Positions 7,182 through 10,706 of a stretch of DNA of 10,706 nucleotides are shown here, in pieces. The notes under the pieces are model-generated. The model was given only the letters and a program-made list of their open reading frames with translations. It ran no database searches and was not told the origin of the DNA. The DNA lies in NCBI GenBank assembly GCA_903858075.1, contig CAIOHI010000021.1, forward strand, positions 1 through 10,706, written 5' to 3'. The position numbers and the translations under genes are program-made. The stretch is from an uncultured Actinomycetes bacterium (GTDB taxonomy: Bacteria; Actinomycetota; Acidimicrobiia; Acidimicrobiales; Ilumatobacteraceae). Each line of letters starts with the position of its first letter. Positions within the stretch are counted from its first letter, which is position 1.

Positions 7182-7888
7182 GCGCGCTCGAGTACGTAAA
7201 GCGAATAAGTCATGGGCGCAAAACCCAGGGAGTCATAGAGCGAGAGGGCTGCTTCATTGGTGGAATCTGTGTTGACCAACGCATGTTGCATACCCCGAGA
7301 ACCTAACCAGTGCATCGCATCAAGCACCAACTTTCGCGCATAGCCGTTGCGCTGAGCGCTGGGGTGCACGGCGAGGCGCTGGATATAGCCGTATTGCGAT
7401 TCTGCCGGGCTGGCCGTGAACCCCGAGAGGCAATAACCAGAGGTGCGGCGAAACCGAGATGACCCAAGACCGCGCAAGCGATGAAACTGGGTTGCCTGCT
7501 TGGCAGCGAGCAGTGCGGGCGGGTCAATTGCCCACTCGCCATGAAATGCCGCACAGTCAATGCGTATGGCTTGTGCGGCAGTAATGCGCCGGGCAGACAC
7601 TGTTCGCGCATCGGAGGAAACGTTCTCTAGTGGCGCGGTGAGAAGGGAGAGCTCTTGTTTCACCGTAAAACCCACAGTGGCGAGTATGTCAGCAAGTTGA
7701 GGGCTCACCGCGTTCGTTCTTACACGTGCGAACCCGCTGTGTTGTGCGGTTCCGAGCCACATTTTCACCATGTCACTGGTGATGGTTGCCTCGGGGTGAT
7801 GGCCACTGCGCAGAGTCAGTAATGCGGTGGTCGGGTCATAGGGCCAGTTGCCAAAGAGGGGGGCAACGGGGCGAGGTTCCATAAACAC
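7169..7888 (-). CDS. GNAT family N-acetyltransferase
   Basis: A 239-residue protein with a clear C-terminal GNAT domain (about 96-235). It shows the acetyl-CoA pyrophosphate loop in RLAVHPSAQRNGYARKL (171-187; QRNGYA is the Q/RxxGxG/A motif) and the closing NEAALSLYDSLGFAP (211-225). The N-terminal half (about 20-85) ends in LADILATVGFTVKQELSLL, which resembles the last strands of a second, degenerate GNAT fold, as in two-domain acetyltransferases such as mycothiol synthase. The substrate cannot be told. It is the first gene of the long minus-strand unit and overlaps the DUF6049 gene by 13 nt. The start is either GTG 7888 or ATG 7882; neither has a Shine-Dalgarno sequence. In M. tuberculosis this slot is held by a Nudix gene (mutT4). 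Confidence 0.87.
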   Translation of the reverse strand: MFMEPRPVAPLFGNWPYDPTTALLTLRSGHHPEATITSDMVKMWLGTAQHSGFARVRTNAVSPQLADILATVGFTVKQELSLLTAPLENVSSDARTVSARRITAAQAIRIDCAAFHGEWAIDPPALLAAKQATQFHRLRGLGSSRFRRTSGYCLSGFTASPAESQYGYIQRLAVHPSAQRNGYARKLVLDAMHWLGSRGMQHALVNTDSTNEAALSLYDSLGFAPMTYSLYVLERACTD

Positions 7889-7936
7889 ACATATGACCGT
7901 AGTGGTCGGGCTTCATCTGCGTAGCCTGAATGTCTG
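7883..7936. promoter_or_regulatory. Divergent promoter region between the GNAT gene and pcnA
   Basis: A short gap must hold the promoters of both divergent units. On the plus strand TAGCCT (7922-7927) fits the TANNNT pattern of a -10 box and would start transcription within a few bases of the pcnA ATG. On the minus strand TACGGT (7901-7896) would start transcription close to the GTG at 7888. No good -35 box is seen on either strand. Both starts lack a Shine-Dalgarno sequence, which fits leaderless mRNAs, common in actinobacteria. A small inverted repeat, GACC-5 nt-GGTC (7895-7907), lies between. The exact boxes are guesses. Confidence 0.35.
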
Positions 7937-9367
7937 ATGATTCCCGAACGCTTTACTCCTGTCTTAGAGGAACTTGCTCCGCTCACTGCCCGCTTTGCCG
8001 CGGCCAATAAGCGCTTGTACCTGGTGGGCGGCACGGTGCGCGATCTTTTACTGGGGCCAGCGAGTGATGCACATCTGCCCGGAGCATCACCAGACATGGA
8101 TTTTGATGCCACAACAAATGCTTTACCGCACGAAATTAAGTCCATCATCGAGGGCTGGGCCGATGCGGTGTGGGCACAGGGTGAAAAATTCGGCACTATT
8201 GGCGCCAAAAAGAATGGCCGTGTTTACGAAATCACCACACACCGCGCCGAGGCGTACTCACCCGATTCCCGGAAACCCGATGTGCAATTTTCTGACGACA
8301 TTGAGGCCGACCTCTCTCGTCGCGACTTCACCATTAATGCAATGGCGCTCGAGCTCACTTCGTCTAGCCCTGTTTTAGTTGACCCATTCAATGGGGCAGC
8401 CGACCTCATGACAAAAGTTCTGCGCACGCCGTTGTCGCCAGAAGAAAGTTTCAGTGACGACCCACTGCGCATGTTGCGCGCGGCGCGCTTTCTTTCAGCG
8501 CTCAATCTCACTGCGGAACCAAGCCTCATTGAAGCTGTAAAAAATATGGCGCCGCGCCTCGACATCATTTCTCGTGAACGCATTCAACATGAACTCGATC
8601 GACTACTCACCACCGATCACCCCACTGCAGGGTTGTGGTTCATGGTCAATACGGGGCTTGCTGCTCAATTTTTTCCCGAGTTACCCAACATGAGCGTGGA
8701 GCAAGACCCTATTCATCGCCACAAAGATGTACTTACCCACACGTTGGCTGTGGTGGAAAATGTGCGTCCAAATGCACACGCCGCTTTTGATTTTCGTATC
8801 ACTCGCCTTGCTGCTTTATTTCATGACATTGGTAAACCAAAAACACGCGCAATTGATAAAGGAAAAGGAATCACTTTTCATCACCACGAAGTAGTTGGTG
8901 CACGAATGACGCGCGATCGTTTGAAGGCACTGAAGTATTCCAGCGAAGACGTACAGGCAATTACAGCACTTGTTGAATTGCATTTACGCTTTCATACGTA
9001 TCAAATGGGATGGACCGATTCTGCTGTGCGTCGTTACGTACGCGATGCGGGGCCATTGCTGAACGAGCTCAATGTGCTTACTCGTTGCGATTGCACTACG
9101 CGTAATGAACGTAAGGCATTGGTGTTGTCACAGCGCATGGATGAACTTGAAAAACGCATTGCAGAGTTAATGGAAAAAGAAGAACTCGCTGCATTGCGAC
9201 CCGAACTTGATGGTGTGGAAGTGATGCAACGCCTGGGTGTTCAACCAGGGCGCGAAGTAGGCAAAGCACTTAATTTTCTGATGGAAATTCGCCTCGAAGA
9301 AGGTCTGCTCGGTGTTGACGAAATTGGTCGCCGGCTAGACGCGTGGTGGAGCGAACAAAAAAATTAA
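7937..9367 (+). CDS. pcnA: CCA tRNA nucleotidyltransferase with HD domain
   Basis: A 476-residue class II nucleotidyltransferase that adds or repairs the 3' CCA end of tRNAs, the usual length for actinobacteria. The head domain has LVGGTVRDLLLG (29-40), the metal-binding pair in DMDFD (D53 and D55), ITTHRAE (99-105) and RRDFTINAMA (128-137). The neck follows with DDPLRMLRAARF (174-185) and SRERIQHEL (212-220, contacts to the incoming base). An HD phosphohydrolase domain lies at about 259-390, with HRHKDVLTHTL and the metal site LFHDIGKPK (H296, D297). The tail (about 400-476) is helical. It is divergent from the GNAT gene, as pcnA is from mutT4 in mycobacteria, and its stop codon overlaps that of the downstream convergent gene. 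The ATG has no ribosome binding site and may be leaderless. Confidence 0.96.
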   Translation: MIPERFTPVLEELAPLTARFAAANKRLYLVGGTVRDLLLGPASDAHLPGASPDMDFDATTNALPHEIKSIIEGWADAVWAQGEKFGTIGAKKNGRVYEITTHRAEAYSPDSRKPDVQFSDDIEADLSRRDFTINAMALELTSSSPVLVDPFNGAADLMTKVLRTPLSPEESFSDDPLRMLRAARFLSALNLTAEPSLIEAVKNMAPRLDIISRERIQHELDRLLTTDHPTAGLWFMVNTGLAAQFFPELPNMSVEQDPIHRHKDVLTHTLAVVENVRPNAHAAFDFRITRLAALFHDIGKPKTRAIDKGKGITFHHHEVVGARMTRDRLKALKYSSEDVQAITALVELHLRFHTYQMGWTDSAVRRYVRDAGPLLNELNVLTRCDCTTRNERKALVLSQRMDELEKRIAELMEKEELAALRPELDGVEVMQRLGVQPGREVGKALNFLMEIRLEEGLLGVDEIGRRLDAWWSEQKN

Positions 9368-9978
9368 GAACCAAGTTTGCGGGCGCGCATTGCAAGTGTT
9401 GTGGGAACAAGTGCACGCGGGGCGTTCAGCGGCATCAGTTCATACAAGAGATCAATAGCAAAGTTGCTGCGTTGTAACGACATGCACAGTTCACCAATAG
9501 TGAGTGCACCATCGGCTCCGTAACGGCGACGCGCAACAGCATCGTCATTGTCAAACATCGCAGCTGCTGGGTGTTCAACTACTGCAACAAAAGACGCTTC
9601 CGATTTCAACACACGATGCACTTGTCGCAAGAGACGGTCGATGTCGTCAACAGAGTTGAGTTTGTCGATGCACAACACAAGGTCAAGTGAAGAGCTTGTA
9701 ACGAAACCCATGTCGGCAAGTTCTGCTTGATGAAACTCAACGCGTACTTCCGCTGTTTCAGCTGTGCGTCGGGCAAGGGCAATACGTTCTGCAGAATTGT
9801 CGATGGCCATGGCACGCGCCCCCGACTGCGCCATCGCCACAGAGTTGGCGTGCCCATAGGGCAACCCAAGCTCGAGTACGCGCTTTCCCTTCACATCGCC
9901 CACCAGGCGCAACTCGGCATCGTTGGCCACATGGGGGCCAAAAGAGATGGTGTGTTGAGGAGGTTCAGAAACTGCCAT
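9364..9978 (-). CDS. Class I SAM-dependent methyltransferase-like protein
   Basis: A 204-residue protein with the Rossmann-like methyltransferase layout. Motif I reads VLELGLPYGHAN (34-45), where the usual ExGxGxG has become ExGxPxG, so SAM binding may be altered. The post-I acid is D60 in MAIDNS, an acidic motif II-like stretch is DLVLCIDKLNSVDDIDRLL (99-117), and RVLKSEASFVAVVEH (122-136) matches the following helix and strand. The substrate is unknown. The gene stands alone on the minus strand, convergent with pcnA (stop codons overlap by 4 nt) and divergent from the DUF5318 gene. No Shine-Dalgarno sequence precedes the ATG at 9978. A small-molecule methyltransferase is most likely; a degenerate non-catalytic member is possible. 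Confidence 0.82.
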   Translation of the reverse strand: MAVSEPPQHTISFGPHVANDAELRLVGDVKGKRVLELGLPYGHANSVAMAQSGARAMAIDNSAERIALARRTAETAEVRVEFHQAELADMGFVTSSSLDLVLCIDKLNSVDDIDRLLRQVHRVLKSEASFVAVVEHPAAAMFDNDDAVARRRYGADGALTIGELCMSLQRSNFAIDLLYELMPLNAPRALVPTTLAMRARKLGS

Positions 9979-9994
9979 AGAAGAAGTGTGGCAA

Positions 9995-10033
9995 GAGCAC
10001 CGTTGCTCATGAGGGATATGCGGTGACTATCGT
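9995..10033 (+). promoter_or_regulatory. Candidate leaderless promoter and palindrome upstream of the DUF5318 gene
   Basis: TTGCTC (10003-10008) and TATCGT (10028-10033), 19 nt apart, resemble -35 and -10 boxes. The -10 box ends 6 nt before the ATG at 10040, so transcription would start at or next to the start codon. That agrees with the lack of a Shine-Dalgarno sequence. The -35 box is embedded in a perfect inverted repeat, GAGCA-4 nt-TGCTC (9995-10008), followed at once by the palindrome CTCATGAG (10006-10013). The long spacer weakens the case. Confidence 0.35.
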
Positions 10034-10039
10034 AAAGAC

Positions 10040-10456
10040 ATGAGCTTTACGGCGGGGTCATTACGAGGGGCAGGGGGTGCAGTCGACCACCGTCTGGCAC
10101 GCCAACACCTCATCAACGAATACCGCCGGGGCCGCCTCAGCATCGACCAAATATGTGACGCTCACCCTGAACTCATGCGCGCGGCACGGAACTTTGGGGA
10201 AGAGTCGCGGGTGAAGTGCCCCATTTGCGCCGACGACCAATTGGTCTTGGTGACCTATGCCTTTGGCCCGCACCTCCCATCTCATGGCCGATGCGTCACT
10301 ACCCGCTCGGAAATGGCCCAAATTCAGCGGCGAGCAAGTGCCGCAGCCGGAACTGGCGAGTACACGGCCTACGTGGTGGAGGCGTGCCGCTTGTGTCGCT
10401 GGCATCACCTCGTTCGCATGGTCCCCATTACCCCTCAGCGGGCAGCCTCGGCATAA
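10040..10456 (+). CDS. DUF5318 family zinc-ribbon protein
   Basis: A 138-residue protein matching the actinobacterial DUF5318 family as I remember it (Rv0049-like, usually about 130 residues and often near rpsF or penicillin-binding protein genes). An N-terminal helical part (15-52) has the family-type segment LSIDQICDAHPELMRAARNFG (split here: LSIDQICD at 33-40, then AHPELMRAARNFG). Two CxxC knuckles follow, CPIC (60-63) and CRLC (116-119), which should bind one zinc ion. Between them are LVLVTYAFGPHLPSHGRCV and a helix; the second knuckle ends in CRWHHLVRM. Function is unknown; nucleic-acid or protein contact is a reasonable guess for a zinc ribbon. The ATG has no Shine-Dalgarno sequence but lies 6 nt after a candidate -10 box. 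It precedes rpsF in the same direction, 194 nt away. Confidence 0.87.
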   Translation: MSFTAGSLRGAGGAVDHRLARQHLINEYRRGRLSIDQICDAHPELMRAARNFGEESRVKCPICADDQLVLVTYAFGPHLPSHGRCVTTRSEMAQIQRRASAAAGTGEYTAYVVEACRLCRWHHLVRMVPITPQRAASA

Positions 10457-10458
10457 CG

Positions 10459-10483
10459 CAAACCCTTATATTGCAGGGGTTTG
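10459..10483 (+). terminator. Stem-loop after the DUF5318 gene, possible weak terminator
   Basis: CAAACCC (10459-10465) and GGGTTTG (10477-10483) can pair as a 7-bp stem with an 11-nt loop, starting 2 nt after the stop codon. No T-run follows (GTGCTATTT), so it would be a poor intrinsic terminator; it may instead protect the 3' end. The loop contains TATATT (10467-10472), which could be a -10 box for rpsF, though no matching -35 box is seen. Confidence 0.35.
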
Positions 10484-10593
10484 GTGCTATTTCGTCAGCG
10501 AGTAACACCCTTGGCACACAATAGAGGAAATGGAATGTGCCCCTGCTTCTCGTCGTTGTGCCGTGTCTTGCCGATACGCTTTCATTTCCTTAT

Positions 10594-10641
10594 CCACCCT
10601 GCCCCTCACGGGGCCACGGTCCGTACCGTGTCCGAAGGGAG
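10594..10641 (+). promoter_or_regulatory. rpsF leader, putative S6:S18-binding autoregulatory RNA
   Basis: Two adjacent perfect stem-loops lie just before the rpsF ribosome binding site. GCCCC-TCAC-GGGGC is at 10601-10614 (5-bp stem). CACGGT-CCGT-ACCGTG is at 10615-10630 (6-bp stem) with CCG in the loop and ACCG next to it. CCCT (10597-10600) can pair with AGGG (10636-10639) and enclose both, which would hide the ribosome binding site. Leaders of rpsF operons in many bacteria carry a structured RNA with conserved CCG that binds the S6:S18 complex and represses translation; position, CCG and site occlusion all fit. The assignment is by recall and by eye, without a covariance model. Confidence 0.55.
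10635..10641 (+). promoter_or_regulatory. Ribosome binding site of rpsF
   Basis: AAGGGAG ends 9 nt before the ATG at 10651 and only 3 nt before an in-frame ATG at 10645. The spacing, together with the family's usual M(K)RAYELMV opening, favours 10651 as the true start. Confidence 0.65.
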
Positions 10642-10650
10642 TACATGCAC

Positions 10651-10706
10651 ATGAAACGTGCTTATGAATTAATGGTCATCCTCAGTGGAGACCTCGACGA
10701 CAATGC
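10651..10706 (+). CDS. rpsF: 30S ribosomal protein S6, N-terminal part only
   Basis: The first 18 codons read MKRAYELMVILSGDLDD and on, the conserved first beta strand of S6 (RxYELMVIL). S6 binds 16S rRNA of the small-subunit platform together with S18. The gene runs off the right edge; in actinobacteria it normally heads an rpsF-ssb-rpsR-rplI operon, which should lie beyond the window. A leader with stem-loops precedes it. Confidence 0.93.
   Translation, partial: MKRAYELMVILSGDLDDN

Noticed and set aside
7895..7907. Inverted repeat GACC-5 nt-GGTC between the GNAT gene and pcnA as an operator
   Set aside because: Four-base arms are expected by chance in a gap of this size; it is mentioned only as part of the promoter region.
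10530..10666. Alternative leader ORF starting at ATG 10530 (45 codons)
   Set aside because: The ATG is only 2 nt from the AGAGG sequence, too close for initiation, and the frame runs past the rpsF start out of phase. The 10535 frame is the better candidate.
1..10706. Search for mobile elements, CRISPR repeats, toxin-antitoxin pairs, defence genes, tRNA genes
   Set aside because: No transposase, integrase, direct-repeat array, or tRNA-like cloverleaf was seen; gene content and order are core actinobacterial.

Overview
The window looks like chromosomal backbone from a moderate-GC actinobacterium. The gene order trxA-trxB-anti-sigma-ECF sigma-(kinase with a MurJ-type outer domain)-DUF6049, facing away from pcnA, is the classic origin-proximal actinobacterial block (from memory, the M. 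tuberculosis Rv3907c-Rv3914 region and the Streptomyces trxA/sigM/pcnA/rpsF region). The missing Shine-Dalgarno sequences at many starts, DUF5318 and the rpsF leader fit the same phylum. Acidimicrobiia is my best guess for the class, but that is inference only.

Minus strand, 7888 down to 1: a tightly packed, probably single transcription unit. In transcription order it holds a GNAT acetyltransferase, a DUF6049 exported and membrane-anchored protein, a DegV-family lipid-binding protein, a transmembrane Ser/Thr kinase with an extracellular beta-rich domain, an ECF sigma factor, its putative one-TM anti-sigma factor, a small two-TM protein, thioredoxin reductase, and the first 25 codons of thioredoxin. 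Gaps are 65 nt or less and several genes overlap (13 nt GNAT/DUF6049, 4 nt sigma/anti-sigma). The theme is cell-envelope sensing coupled to sigma control and thiol redox.

Plus strand, 7937-9367: pcnA, a CCA-adding tRNA nucleotidyltransferase with an HD domain, divergent from the GNAT gene. It runs convergently into a small SAM-methyltransferase-like gene (minus, 9364-9978), and the two stop codons overlap. Divergent from that is a DUF5318 zinc-finger protein gene (10040-10456). A 194-nt leader with stem-loops typical of S6:S18 autoregulation then leads into rpsF, which runs off the right edge.

The most interesting point is that the place where relatives encode the lipid II flippase MurJ fused to a pseudokinase and a jelly-roll domain is taken here by a DegV protein plus a free-standing kinase. 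That kinase has all catalytic residues and carries the same type of outer domain, with no flippase. I saw no mobile elements, CRISPR arrays, tRNA or rRNA genes.
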